Positions 15,906 to 25,037 of a stretch of 64,000 nucleotides of DNA are shown here, piece by piece. Both the position numbers and the translations under genes were made by a program. The first letter of the stretch is position 1; each line of letters starts with the position of its first letter. A model generated the notes under the pieces. The model worked only from the letters and a program-made list of their open reading frames with translations, was not told the DNA's origin and searched no databases. Source of the DNA: Ferrovibrio sp046297895 (lineage in GTDB: Bacteria > Pseudomonadota > Alphaproteobacteria > Ferrovibrionales > Ferrovibrionaceae); assembly GCF_046297895.1 (NCBI RefSeq), contig NZ_JBKBHC010000011.1, positions 17,565 through 81,564 of the forward strand. Direction: 5' to 3'.

Positions 15906-18224
15906 TTAGTTCCGAAGGGGCTTGCCCTTGGTGAGCATGTGTTCGATGCGGTCCAGCGTGGCGCTGGTCTTGATCAGCGTCATGAAGTTCTCGCGTTCAA
16001 GCTCGAGCAGCTTCTTCTCGGTGATCACCTCGGTGATGTCGGTCTTGCCGCCCGACACCACGTTGGCCAGCGCGCCCGACACCACCACGTCGTGCTTGGT
16101 GGCCTTGCCCTGCTGGAAGAAGCCTTCCACGGCCAGGCTCATGGCCGCCTTGGCGCTCGGGCCCGGCAGGCTGATTTCCACCGGCACCGGCGGCTTGTAG
16201 TCCTTGGCCAGTTCCAGCGCCTTTTTCTTGGCGTCGGCCAGCAGACGGCGCCGGTTCATCGTGATGCCGTCGCTCTCGCGCAGGATCAGCATGTCGCGGG
16301 CTTCCATGGCCGAGGTCGCCACCTTGGCGGTCGAGATCGCCTCGAACACCTGGGCCAGCGCCGGCATCGGGCCGCCGGGCCGCCGCTTGTTGGTGATCGC
16401 GCGGGTGACCAGCTCCTTGCAGCCGCCCCAGCCCGGAATCACGCCGACGCCCACTTCTACCAGGCCCATATAGCTTTCGGCATGGGCCTGGATGGCCGAG
16501 GAATGCATCGCCAATTCGCAGCCGCCGCCCAGCGCCATGCCGCCCACGGCGGCCACGACGGGGAAGGGCGCGTATTTCAGCTTCATGTAGGCATCCTGGC
16601 CTTCCGAGATGCCCTGCTCGATCGCCGGCCACATGGCGATGTTGGCCTGGAACAGTGCGATGCCCACATTGGCGCCGACCGAGAAGTTGTCGGAATCGCT
16701 GCCGATGATCAGCGCCTTGAAGCCCTTCTTGTCGATCTTGCCGGCTTCCTTGACCATCGCGATGATGTCGGCGTCCACCGCGTTCATCTTGGTGTGCAGT
16801 TCCAGGCAGGCGACGCCGTCGCCCACGTCCCAGATGCTGGCGCCCTTGTTCGACAGGATCGGCTGCTTGCCGCGCTTCATGTCGGCCAGCGTCCAGGCAT
16901 CGGGTTCGACCACGATCTCGGCGTAGTCGCCCTTCGGCGTCAGGCGATAAGCCTTGCCGTTCTCTTCCTTGTAGAAGGGGCGGCCGGCGGCGATCTCCAC
17001 CATCTTCGGCACCGGCATGCCGGAAGCCTTGAGCTTCTCGGCGAACCAGCCCGTGCCGAGCTGGTCGATTTGCTGGTAGGGACCGTATTTCCAGGCATAG
17101 CCGGTCTTCATCGCCGTATCGACCGCGGCGATGTCGTCGACGATCTCGGGCACCAGGTCGGCGGCATAGCTCAGCACGCGGCTCAGCACGCCCCAGGCAT
17201 ACTGGCCACCCTTGTCGCCATGCTCGACCAGGGCGCGCAGGCCCTTGCGGGCGACCTTGGCCGATTCCAGGTTGGCACGCTGCAGCGGGCGGTATTCGCC
17301 GGTCTTGAGATCCAGCACTTCCTTGCCGCGGGCGCGGTAGAAGCCGCCCTTGCCCTTGCGGCCGGTATAGCCGTCCTTGATCATCTTCTGCATCAGAGCG
17401 TTCAGCGGATGATCCGCCTTGTAGAACTGGTGCAGGGCATCGGTCTTGGGCAGGGTCTTGAGCATCGAGCCGACCACATAGGGGCCGAGGTCGATGCCAG
17501 TCAGGTCGGCCAGGCCGAAGATGCCGGTCTTGGGCACGCCCATCGGCTTGCCGACGATGCTGTCGGCCTCTTCCACGGTCAGGCCCAGGTCATAGGCCAG
17601 CGCGGTGGCCACCGTGGACCAGTAGATGCCGATGCGGTTGGCGATGAAGCCCGGGCGGTCCTTGCAGTCCACCACCTCCTTGCCCAGCTTGACGTCGCCG
17701 AAGCGGCGCAGCGCCTCGATGGCGTCGGGGCGGGTCTTGGGTCCCTTCACCAACTCGAACAGGCGCATGTAGCGCGGGGGATTGAAGAAGTGGGTGACGG
17801 CGAAATCCTGCGCGAAGCTCTCGGGCAGGCCGTCGGTCAGCAGGTCGAGCGGAATCGTCGAGGTGTTCGAGGTGACGATCGAGCCTTTCTTGCGCTTCTG
17901 CTCCAGCGTGGCATAGAGCTTCCGCTTCAGTTCGACATTCTCGATGATCGCCTCGCAGATCCAGTCCACGTCGGCCAGCTTGTCGAGGTCGTCCTCCAGG
18001 TTGCCGGGGGTGACCAGCTTAGCGACGCGCGGGTGCATGAACGGCGCCGGCTTGGTCTTCAGCATCTTCTCGATGGCGCCCTTGGCCAGCGCGCTGCGGT
18101 CGTTGGCGCCAGCCGGCACGATGTCCAGCAGCACCACGGGGATGCCGGCATTGGCGACATGGGCGGCGATGCCCGATCCCATCACGCCGGCGCCGATCAC
18201 GGCGACTTTCTTGATCTCGCTCAT
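15906..18224 (-). CDS. 3-Hydroxyacyl-CoA dehydrogenase / enoyl-CoA hydratase fusion, inverted domain order (FadN-like)
   Basis: 772 residues. The NAD-binding 3-hydroxyacyl-CoA dehydrogenase domain comes first (VAVIGAGVMGSG at 8-18, THFFNPP with His145), and the crotonase domain comes last, with GGGCELAMHSS (about Glu570) and YMGLVEVGVGV (about Glu590). This is the order of Bacillus FadN, opposite to the FadB/FadJ-type gene in the same operon. All main catalytic residues are present. It lies 19 bp after the 378-residue thiolase gene, its probable partner. Confidence 0.93.
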   Translation of the reverse strand: MSEIKKVAVIGAGVMGSGIAAHVANAGIPVVLLDIVPAGANDRSALAKGAIEKMLKTKPAPFMHPRVAKLVTPGNLEDDLDKLADVDWICEAIIENVELKRKLYATLEQKRKKGSIVTSNTSTIPLDLLTDGLPESFAQDFAVTHFFNPPRYMRLFELVKGPKTRPDAIEALRRFGDVKLGKEVVDCKDRPGFIANRIGIYWSTVATALAYDLGLTVEEADSIVGKPMGVPKTGIFGLADLTGIDLGPYVVGSMLKTLPKTDALHQFYKADHPLNALMQKMIKDGYTGRKGKGGFYRARGKEVLDLKTGEYRPLQRANLESAKVARKGLRALVEHGDKGGQYAWGVLSRVLSYAADLVPEIVDDIAAVDTAMKTGYAWKYGPYQQIDQLGTGWFAEKLKASGMPVPKMVEIAAGRPFYKEENGKAYRLTPKGDYAEIVVEPDAWTLADMKRGKQPILSNKGASIWDVGDGVACLELHTKMNAVDADIIAMVKEAGKIDKKGFKALIIGSDSDNFSVGANVGIALFQANIAMWPAIEQGISEGQDAYMKLKYAPFPVVAAVGGMALGGGCELAMHSSAIQAHAESYMGLVEVGVGVIPGWGGCKELVTRAITNKRRPGGPMPALAQVFEAISTAKVATSAMEARDMLILRESDGITMNRRRLLADAKKKALELAKDYKPPVPVEISLPGPSAKAAMSLAVEGFFQQGKATKHDVVVSGALANVVSGGKTDITEVITEKKLLELERENFMTLIKTSATLDRIEHMLTKGKPLRN

Positions 18225-18243
18225 GGTCAGGTGACTCCGGCGC

Positions 18244-19380
18244 TTACACGGCTTCCAGAACGGTGGCGATGCCCTGCCCGCCGCCGATGCACTGGGTGGC
18301 CAGCGCGAACTGCTTGCCTTCGCGCTTGAGCAGCGACGCGGCCTTGCCGGTGATGCGGGCGCCGGTGGCGCCCATCGGATGGCCCAGCGCGATGGCGCCG
18401 CCGTCCAGGTTCACCTTGCTCATGTCGTAATTGGCCTGTTTCACGCAGGCCAGCGCCTGGGCGGCAAAGGCCTCGTTCAGCTCGATGATGTCGATGTCCT
18501 TCAGCGACAGGCCGGCGCGCTTCAGCGCCTTTTCGGTCGCCGGCACCGGGCCGATGCCCATGATCTCGGGCGCGCAGCCCGCCACGGCGATCGACTTGAT
18601 GCGGGCCAGCGGCTTCAGGCCATGGGCCTTGGCGAAGTCTTCCGAGCAGACCAGCGTGGCCGAGGCGCCGTCGGTCAGCGGCGACGACGTGCCGGCGGTG
18701 ACGGTGCCGGCGGCATCGAAGGCCGGATTCAGGCCGGCCAGGCCCTCGGCCGAGGTGTCCGGGCGAATGCAGCCATCCAGCTCCACGCGGTTGTTGCCGT
18801 CCACGATCGGCACGATCTCGTCCTTCAGCTTGCCGGCCTTCTGCGCCGCGGCGGCCTTGGCATGGCTTTCGACGGCCATCTGCTCCTGCGCCTTGCGGTC
18901 GATGCCGTATTTCTTGGCCAGGTTCTCGGCGGTGATGCCCATCGAGACATAGGCCTGCGGATAATCCTGCAGCAGCTTGGGGTTCGGCAGGGTGTTGAAG
19001 CCGCCCATCGGCACGCGGGTCATGCTTTCCACGCCAGCGCAGATGAAGGCCTCGCCGGCATTCATCTGGATCGCGCCGGCGGCCTGGTGGATGCTCTGCA
19101 TCGACGAGCCGCAGAACCGGTTCACCGTGGTGCCGGCGGCTTCCATCGGGATGCCGGCCAGGAAGCTGATCAGCCGGGCAACGTTCAGGCCCTGCTCGCC
19201 CTCGGGGAAGGCGCAGCCGACGATCACGTCCTCGATGGCCTTCGGGTCGATGCCGGTGCGCTCGACCAGGGCCTTGACCACCTGCGCGGTCAGATCGTCA
19301 GGGCGAACCTTGGTGAGGGCGCCCTTGCGGGCCAGCGTGAAGGGCGAGCGGGCGTAACCGGCGATCACCACGTTGCGCAT
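18244..19380 (-). CDS. Acetyl-CoA C-acyltransferase (thiolase), partner of the FadN-like protein
   Basis: 378 residues from the ATG at 19380 (GGAGA 8 nt upstream). Thiolase residues: Cys90 in VNRFCGSSMQS, His in GGAIALGHPMGATGAR, Cys in ATQCIGGGQGIA at the C-terminus. It is the first enzyme gene after the MerR-type regulator (112 bp gap) and directly precedes the inverted-order hydratase/dehydrogenase gene. Together they resemble the FadA-FadN pair of Gram-positive beta-oxidation operons. Confidence 0.93.
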   Translation of the reverse strand: MRNVVIAGYARSPFTLARKGALTKVRPDDLTAQVVKALVERTGIDPKAIEDVIVGCAFPEGEQGLNVARLISFLAGIPMEAAGTTVNRFCGSSMQSIHQAAGAIQMNAGEAFICAGVESMTRVPMGGFNTLPNPKLLQDYPQAYVSMGITAENLAKKYGIDRKAQEQMAVESHAKAAAAQKAGKLKDEIVPIVDGNNRVELDGCIRPDTSAEGLAGLNPAFDAAGTVTAGTSSPLTDGASATLVCSEDFAKAHGLKPLARIKSIAVAGCAPEIMGIGPVPATEKALKRAGLSLKDIDIIELNEAFAAQALACVKQANYDMSKVNLDGGAIALGHPMGATGARITGKAASLLKREGKQFALATQCIGGGQGIATVLEAV

Positions 19381-19492
19381 GACGATGTCTCCTTGGAATG
19401 CGGACGGACTTTTATCTGGTTGTCGAAAGCCCCTCGGGAAGCCTTCCGGAATCCATTCCGGCAAAGAATCCCGAGGGGGAACGCGGAAATGC

Positions 19493-19957
19493 TTATTCGG
19501 CGGCGCTGATCAGGGCGCCGGCGGGGCTGCCGGAGTGGCTCTGCACGAATTCCTTGAGCGTCACCGGCTGCCGGTCGCGCTCGCGGGTCTTGAGGAATTC
19601 CTCCATCGTGCGGATGTCGTGCTTCAGTTCGACGACGGCCGCCTCGATATCGCGGCGCTGCTGCTCCAGGGCGCTGAGCCGCTCGCGCGAGCGCTTCAGC
19701 GTCAGGCGCAGCTGCTCGAGCTGGCCATCGCCCAGGTCGTAGAGGTCGATCATCTCGCGGATCTCGGCCAGGCTGAAGCCCAGGCGCTTGCCGCGCAGGA
19801 TCAGCTGCAGGCGGGCGCGGTCGCGCTTGGTGTAGACCCGCATCATGCCCTGGCGGGAGGGATGCAGCAGGCCCTTGTCCTCGTAGAACCGAATCGCACG
19901 GGCCGTCACTTTGAATTCGTGGGCCAGATCGGTGATCGTGTAGGTCTTCTCCGACAC
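19493..19957 (-). CDS. MerR-family transcriptional regulator, LiuR-type
   Basis: 154 residues from a GTG with GGGAGG 7 nt upstream. Winged-helix DNA-binding domain at the N-terminus (YTITDLAHEFKVTARAIRFYEDKGLLHP, quoted positions 5-33, is the MerR helix-turn-helix), then a long coiled coil (about 80-135). There is no Cys metal-binding pattern, which argues against a metal sensor. LiuR, a MerR-family regulator of branched-chain amino acid and fatty-acid degradation in proteobacteria, is the best match by context: it heads a beta-oxidation operon and has a palindromic operator directly upstream. Confidence 0.88.
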   Translation of the reverse strand: MSEKTYTITDLAHEFKVTARAIRFYEDKGLLHPSRQGMMRVYTKRDRARLQLILRGKRLGFSLAEIREMIDLYDLGDGQLEQLRLTLKRSRERLSALEQQRRDIEAAVVELKHDIRTMEEFLKTRERDRQPVTLKEFVQSHSGSPAGALISAAE

Positions 19958-20007
19958 GGTATGCCTCCCATGGGCTTGTTTTGTGAGTCGGCAGGGAGTC
20001 TTAGTTT

Positions 20008-20023
20008 ACGTTTACGTAAACGT
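20008..20023. promoter_or_regulatory. LiuR-like operator and MerR-type promoter
   Basis: ACGTTTACGTAAACGT is a perfect 16-bp palindrome 50 bp upstream of the regulator's GTG; an additional half-site TTTACG precedes it. On the minus strand TTGACG (20022-20027) reads as a -35 box, so the palindrome sits in the promoter spacer, as in MerR-family promoters. The sequence closely resembles the TTTACGT-ACGTAAA type site I recall for LiuR. The Mpo1-like gene diverges from the same region. Confidence 0.75.
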
Positions 20024-20122
20024 CAAATCGAATCTTCCGGCTCACGGGTTGATGACAAAAATCACTGGTAATCCGGGAAAATTGGTATATTCTATCCAGA
20101 ACCCAATCGGGAGGAAACAACA

Positions 20123-20557
20123 ATGTCCGACAATCGGATTCAACCGGATGTCCGGGGGCATGCAAACGATCAGCCCGGGCCCGGCGACCAGGACCGGCCT
20201 GGCCGGATCCAGACCTACGCGGAATTCTGGCCCTTTTACCTGCGCGAGCATGCCCGGCCGATCACCCGGGCCTGGCATTACCTGGGCACTACCATCGGCC
20301 TGGCCTGTCTGGCCGCGGCCGTCGCCACCGGCAACCTGCTCTGGCTGCTCGGCGGGCTGGTCTCGGGCTACGGGCCGGCCTGGATCGGCCATTTCTTCTT
20401 CGAGAAGAACAAGCCGGCCAGTTTCCGCTACCCGCTGTGGTCGTTCGTCTCCGACTTCCGCATGTATTTCGCCTTCCTGAGCGGGTCGCTCGGCCGCGAG
20501 CTGGCGAAGGCGGGCGTTGCCGTTCCGCCCGCGGATGCCGCGGCGGCGCGGCAATAG
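20123..20557 (+). CDS. DUF962 / Mpo1-like membrane protein
   Basis: 144 residues. Family signature: FWPFYLREHARPITRAWHY, GYGPAWIGHFFFEKNKPA and PLWSFVSDFRMY, with two helices between. Yeast Mpo1 is an Fe-dependent dioxygenase that removes one carbon from 2-hydroxy fatty acids; the conserved His residues (REHARP, WHYLGT, GHFFFEKN) fit the metal site. The ATG has GGGAGG upstream. It is divergent from the LiuR-type regulator and shares its operator region, consistent with lipid catabolism. Confidence 0.85.
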   Translation: MSDNRIQPDVRGHANDQPGPGDQDRPGRIQTYAEFWPFYLREHARPITRAWHYLGTTIGLACLAAAVATGNLLWLLGGLVSGYGPAWIGHFFFEKNKPASFRYPLWSFVSDFRMYFAFLSGSLGRELAKAGVAVPPADAAAARQ

Positions 20558-20707
20558 AACGGCGCGACAGGCGCGGCGGGATCGGGCTGGTCACGAAATC
20601 GCAACGGTTGACGTGCCAGTTTAACAATCGATGATGGCCGCAAGGCCTGGCTGCTGCGGTGGGGTTGCCGCGGCAGGGCAGTCGCGTTCCGGGATTCGCC
20701 AGCAATT

Positions 20708-21634
20708 ATGCAGATCTACCTTCCCATCGCCGAGCTGTCCGTCAGCGTATGGCTGCTGCTCGGTCTGGGTGGGGCGGTGGGCTATCTGTCCGGCCTGTTC
20801 GGCGTCGGCGGCGGCTTCCTGCTGACGCCCTTGCTGATCTTCATCGGCGTGCCGCCGCCGGTGGCCGTGGCCACATCGGCCAACCAGGTGGTGGCGGCCA
20901 GCGTCTCGGCGGTCTATGCCCACTGGCGCAAGAGCAATGTCGATTTCAAGATGGGCGGCGTCCTGCTGGTTGGCGGCCTGATCGGCTCCAGCTTCGGCGC
21001 CTATCTGTTCAGCCTGCTCAAGCGCATCGGCCAGCTCGATGCGGTGATCGCGCTGTCCTATGTCCTCATCCTTGGCCTGATCGGCAGCCTGATGCTTGGC
21101 GAGAGCATTCGCGCGCTGCGCCGCAAGACGACCGACGGCCAGCCGCTGCGCCGCCGCAAGCGGCTGCACGACCACCCGGCGATCCGCGCGCTGCCGTTCA
21201 AGATGCGATTCCGCAAGTCGCAGCTCTACATCAGCGCGCTGATGCCGCTCAGCCTCGGCGTGCTGGTCGGTATCCTTGCCGCCATCATGGGCGTGGGCGC
21301 CGGCTTCCTGCTGGTGCCGGCCATGATCTACCTGCTGGGCATGCCCACCGCCGTGGTGGTCGGCACCTCGCTGTTCCAGATCATCTTCGTCACCGCCAAC
21401 GTTACCATGCTGCACGCGATCACCACGCAGACGGTGGATGTGACGCTGGCACTGCTGCTGCTGGTCGGATCGGTGATCGGTGCGCAATACGGCGTGCGGC
21501 ATGGCGCGCGTCTGCGCGGCGAGCAGGTGCGCGGCCTGCTGGCGGCGCTGGTTCTGGTCGTTGCGATCGCGCTGGCCTTCGAGCTGGTGATGACTCCGGA
21601 CGATCCGTATTTCCTGGAAAGCGGTCCGCGATGA
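20708..21634 (+). CDS. TSUP family permease (TauE/SafE-like)
   Basis: 308 residues, about eight membrane helices in two homologous halves: GYLSGLFGVGGGFLLTPLLI in the first and GILAAIMGVGAGFLLVPAMIYL in the second, the TauE/SafE duplication. A hydrophilic, Arg/Lys-rich loop (about 138-165) separates them. Relatives move sulfite, sulfoacetate or other sulfur-containing organic anions; substrate unknown here. Its stop overlaps the start of the next gene (ATGA), so the two are translationally coupled. Confidence 0.9.
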   Translation: MQIYLPIAELSVSVWLLLGLGGAVGYLSGLFGVGGGFLLTPLLIFIGVPPPVAVATSANQVVAASVSAVYAHWRKSNVDFKMGGVLLVGGLIGSSFGAYLFSLLKRIGQLDAVIALSYVLILGLIGSLMLGESIRALRRKTTDGQPLRRRKRLHDHPAIRALPFKMRFRKSQLYISALMPLSLGVLVGILAAIMGVGAGFLLVPAMIYLLGMPTAVVVGTSLFQIIFVTANVTMLHAITTQTVDVTLALLLLVGSVIGAQYGVRHGARLRGEQVRGLLAALVLVVAIALAFELVMTPDDPYFLESGPR

Positions 21635-22407
21635 TCCGCCTGGCCGCGATCTGCCTGCTGTTGCTCGGCTTGGCCGGCGAGGCGCATGCCCAGGCGGCGC
21701 GCAATGCCCCGCGCGGACCGGTGCCGGCCGATGCGCCGCTGATCACCGACCTGTCCTCGCATCTGATTGCCATCACCTCCAGCTTCACCGGCACCGAACT
21801 GCTGCTGTTCGGCGCCATCGACGAGCCCGGCGAGGTGATCGTCGTGGTGCGCGGCCCGGCAACGACATCCGTGGTGCGGCGCAAGCGGCAGACCTTCGGG
21901 TTCTGGCTGACGCGGCGTTCGGAGAGTTTCGATGGCGTGCCGGCCTATTACGCGGTGGCCAGCACGCGCCCGCTGGTCGAGATCGCGCCGCCCAGCCTGC
22001 TGCAGCGCCTGCAGATCGGCGCCAATACGCTGCGCTTCCGCTATCTCGGCAAGCGCAACCCCGAGGACGTGAATGAATTCCGCGCCGCCATCGTGCGGCA
22101 GAAAACCCGCGAGGGGCTCTATCAGGACAATACCGGCAGTGTGGATTTCCTGGGCCCCAAGCTGTTCCGCACCGCGATCAGCTTTCCGGCCACCGTGCCG
22201 GTCGGCACCTATCAGACCGAAATCTATCTGGTGAGCGACGACCGCATCGTCGCGGCGCAGTCCACGCCGCTGTTCATCGACAAGCAGGGCATCGAACAGG
22301 AAGTCTACGACTTCTCGCGGCAGGAACCGGCCGTCTATGGCCTGATCGCCGTGCTGCTGGCGGTGTTCGCCGGCTGGCTCGCGGCGGTGGCCTTCCGTCG
22401 CGGCTAA
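21631..22407 (+). CDS. TIGR02186 family membrane-anchored protein
   Basis: 258 residues: an N-terminal signal peptide (MIRLAAICLLLLGLAGEAHA), a beta-rich periplasmic part, and a C-terminal membrane helix (VYGLIAVLLAVFAGWLAAVAF) ending in FRRG. This is the alphaproteobacterial family TIGR02186, of unknown function, usually found behind a TSUP permease gene as here. The start overlaps the stop of the TSUP gene by 4 bp (ATGA), so it is probably an accessory subunit of that carrier. Confidence 0.85.
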   Translation: MIRLAAICLLLLGLAGEAHAQAARNAPRGPVPADAPLITDLSSHLIAITSSFTGTELLLFGAIDEPGEVIVVVRGPATTSVVRRKRQTFGFWLTRRSESFDGVPAYYAVASTRPLVEIAPPSLLQRLQIGANTLRFRYLGKRNPEDVNEFRAAIVRQKTREGLYQDNTGSVDFLGPKLFRTAISFPATVPVGTYQTEIYLVSDDRIVAAQSTPLFIDKQGIEQEVYDFSRQEPAVYGLIAVLLAVFAGWLAAVAFRRG

Positions 22408-22472
22408 TCCCTTCCGGGCCGGCGGAAGTTATGCCAAGCTTGCGTCAGACCGTTCAGGAAGAGTGATGCGTC

Positions 22473-23633
22473 ATGGACAAGGATACGCTTGAGCAGACCA
22501 GGCTCACGCTGCGCCGCTTCGTTCGCGAGCGGCTGGTTCCCCTGGAAAAGCAGGTCGCCGACGAGGACAGAATCCCCGACGAAATCCGCCGGGCCTTCGC
22601 CGAAATGGGTCTGTTCGGCATCTCGATCCCCGAGGAATATGGCGGCCTCGGCCTCGACCTGGCCGAGGAGGTCGAACTGATCTTTGAGATGGGCTGGACC
22701 TCGCCGGCCTTCCGCAGCATGTTCGGCAGCAATGTCGGCATCGGCAGTCAGGGCATCCTGATCGACGGCACGCCCGAGCAGAAGCAGAAGTGGCTGCCCC
22801 GTCTGGCCAGCGGCGAAGTGATTGCCTCGTTTGCGCTCACCGAGCCCGATGCCGGTTCTGATGCGGCCGGCCTGCGCACGCGCGCCGAACGCCAGGGCGA
22901 CCATTACGTGATCAACGGCGCCAAGCGCTATATCACCAACGCGCCCCAGGCCGGCATCTTCACGCTGATGGCGCGCACCGACCCCAGCAACAAGGGGGCC
23001 GGCGGCATCACGGCCTTCATCGTCGAGGCCAATGCGCCGGGCCTGAGCGTCGGCAAACCCGACAAGAAGATGGGCCAGCGCGGCGCGCATACCGCCGACG
23101 TGATTTTCGACAATGTGAAAGTGCCGGCCGAGAACGTGATCGGCGGCCGGGAAGGCCAGGGCTTCAAGACCGCGATGAAGGTGCTCGATCGCGGCCGCCT
23201 GCATATCGCGGCGCTGTGCGTCGGCGCCGCCGAACGCCTGATCCATGAATCGGTGGCCTATGCCCGCGAGCGCAAGCAGTTCGGCCAGTCGATCGCCGAA
23301 TTCCAGCTCGTGCAGGCCATGCTGGCCGACAGCCGCACCGAGGCCTATGCCGCACGCTGCATGATCCGCGAGGCCGCCGCGCGCTATGCCGCCGGCGAGA
23401 ATGTCTCGATGGAGGCGTCCTGCTGCAAATACTACGCCTCCGAGATGGTGGGGCGGGTCGCCGACCGCGCGGTGCAGATCCATGGCGGCGCCGGCTACAT
23501 GCAGGAATACGCCGTCGAGCGCTTCTATCGGGATGTGCGGCTGTTCCGCCTCTACGAGGGCACCAGCCAGATCCAGCAGATCGTCATCGCCCGGCAGATG
23601 CTGCGCCAGGCCGAATCTGGCGTCGAGGGCTGA
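22473..23633 (+). CDS. Acyl-CoA dehydrogenase (SCAD/MCAD-type)
   Basis: 386 residues, normal length. Motifs: FALTEPDAGSDAAGL (FAD/substrate loop), YITNAPQAGIF and RLYEGTSQIQQIVIARQML, with the catalytic Glu of the short/medium-chain group. This differs from the LCAD-like paralog at 12873, which uses another base. It is followed 3 bp later by an MFS transporter gene on the same strand, suggesting a transport-plus-oxidation pair. It is not linked to the main beta-oxidation operon. Confidence 0.92.
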   Translation: MDKDTLEQTRLTLRRFVRERLVPLEKQVADEDRIPDEIRRAFAEMGLFGISIPEEYGGLGLDLAEEVELIFEMGWTSPAFRSMFGSNVGIGSQGILIDGTPEQKQKWLPRLASGEVIASFALTEPDAGSDAAGLRTRAERQGDHYVINGAKRYITNAPQAGIFTLMARTDPSNKGAGGITAFIVEANAPGLSVGKPDKKMGQRGAHTADVIFDNVKVPAENVIGGREGQGFKTAMKVLDRGRLHIAALCVGAAERLIHESVAYARERKQFGQSIAEFQLVQAMLADSRTEAYAARCMIREAAARYAAGENVSMEASCCKYYASEMVGRVADRAVQIHGGAGYMQEYAVERFYRDVRLFRLYEGTSQIQQIVIARQMLRQAESGVEG

Positions 23634-23636
23634 GCC

Positions 23637-24887
23637 GTGCCGGAAGACGGACCCAGTCGCAGCGCGGCCAAGACTGCAATCATCCTTGTCGGCACCTGTT
23701 TTTTCCTGAACGCGTTGTCGCGTGGCACGGGCGAGACCTTCACCACCTTCCTGCTCGCCCTGACCGAGGAATTCCAGGCCAACCGCGCCGATGTGGCGGC
23801 GATCTATTCGCTGCAGATGCTGCTGGCCGGCTGCACGGCGCCGCTGGCCGGCTATTGCTTCGATCGCTTCGGTCCGCTGCGGCTCTATATCGCCGGCCTG
23901 GCCATGCTGGTGGCCGGCCTTGTGCTGGCCTCCTTCGCCAGCCAGCTCTGGCAGCTTTATCTCTTCATCGGGATTGGCGTCGGCGCCTCCGCCGCCTCGC
24001 TGGGCAACGCGCCGCATTCGGCCCTGCTGGCGCGCTGGTTCGAGGGCGCGCAGCTCTCGCGCGCCATGAGCGTGGTCTATGCGGCCCTTGGCATCGGCGC
24101 GCTGATGCTGGTGCCGCTGGCGCAGTTCGTGATCGAGACCTGGGGCTGGCGCATCGCCTATCTCACCCTGGCCGGCATCGCGCTGCTGGCCCTGCCGGTC
24201 CTGCTGCTGCAGCATTGGCCCACTGTGCAGGCCGGCCGCGTCCGGCTGCCGCCACCCGGCGCCGATGCGGTGCCCGGCGCCGTATCCGGCGATGACTGGA
24301 CCCTGGGCAAGGCGCTGCGCACCACCGCCTTCTGGGGCCTGGCTTCGGTTTTCTTTTTCACCTCTGCCGGCATGTTCTCGGTGATGGTGCAGGCCGTGGC
24401 CTATCTGGTCGAACTGGGCTATGCGCCGCTGCAGGCCGCCTCAATCTACGGCCTGGTCGGCGTGCTCACCCCGGTCGGCATCGTCGGTTTCGCCTGGCTT
24501 GATGGCCGGATCGGCCGCCATGCCTCGGCGGCGCTGTCTTATGCCTTCAGCCTGGTTGGTCTGGCCGCGCTCTGGGCGCTGGAAGGCTGGCGCTCGCCGG
24601 CGCTGCTCTGGGCCTTCGTCCTGCTGGTCGGCCTGTCCTTCGGGGCCCGCGGTCCGATGGTGGGGGCGACGGCGGCCCGCATCTTCCAGGGCCGGCGCTT
24701 TGGCATGATCTTCGGCACCATCATGGTGGGCTCGGGGCTGGGCGTGTCGTCGGGCACCCTGATCGGGGCCAAGCTGCACGACATGACCGGCGGCTACACG
24801 GCGGTATTCCTGTTTGCCGCCTTCTGCATCGTGAACGGCGCCCTGCCATTCTGGACCTACCGCTCGCTGCGCCGCCATGGCCCCTGA
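23637..24887 (+). CDS. MFS transporter (OFA/monocarboxylate-type)
   Basis: 416 residues, twelve predicted helices. The first loop contains LAGYCFDRFGPLRLYIAG, a form of the MFS G-x-x-x-D-R-x-G motif, and the overall plan matches oxalate/formate- and monocarboxylate-type carriers. It starts at a GTG 3 bp after the acyl-CoA dehydrogenase gene, so it is co-translated. The carried compound is probably an acid that the dehydrogenase handles after CoA activation (inferred). Confidence 0.85.
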   Translation: MPEDGPSRSAAKTAIILVGTCFFLNALSRGTGETFTTFLLALTEEFQANRADVAAIYSLQMLLAGCTAPLAGYCFDRFGPLRLYIAGLAMLVAGLVLASFASQLWQLYLFIGIGVGASAASLGNAPHSALLARWFEGAQLSRAMSVVYAALGIGALMLVPLAQFVIETWGWRIAYLTLAGIALLALPVLLLQHWPTVQAGRVRLPPPGADAVPGAVSGDDWTLGKALRTTAFWGLASVFFFTSAGMFSVMVQAVAYLVELGYAPLQAASIYGLVGVLTPVGIVGFAWLDGRIGRHASAALSYAFSLVGLAALWALEGWRSPALLWAFVLLVGLSFGARGPMVGATAARIFQGRRFGMIFGTIMVGSGLGVSSGTLIGAKLHDMTGGYTAVFLFAAFCIVNGALPFWTYRSLRRHGP

Positions 24888-24898
24888 CACGTTGGCTC

Positions 24899-24917
24899 CC
24901 CGCGCGGCCGGCGCGGG
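24899..24917. terminator. GC-only hairpin after the MFS gene
   Basis: CCCGCGC / GCGCGGG, 7-bp stem with a 5-nt loop, 12 bp after the MFS stop. No T-run follows, so it is at best a weak or factor-dependent terminator. The rest of the 150-bp gap holds the ribosome site (AAAGGA) of the next gene. Confidence 0.3.
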
Positions 24918-25037
24918 AATTGCACCCCGGCAATGATGCGTAACCGGACGGGTTGAAAGGCAGTCGGGAATCCCTATCATTTCGCCCAAAGTTTTCCGGC
25001 CTTACCCCCTTACTTTCCGCCCCGAAAGGACGTTCCG

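Noticed and set aside
14463..18329. Very long plus-strand open frame (1288 codons)
   Set aside because: It is antisense to two clear acyl-CoA enzyme genes; its His/Gln/Ala-rich composition is a GC-bias shadow.
24899..24917. Strong terminator after the MFS gene
   Set aside because: A GC stem is present but no T-run; listed at low confidence only.
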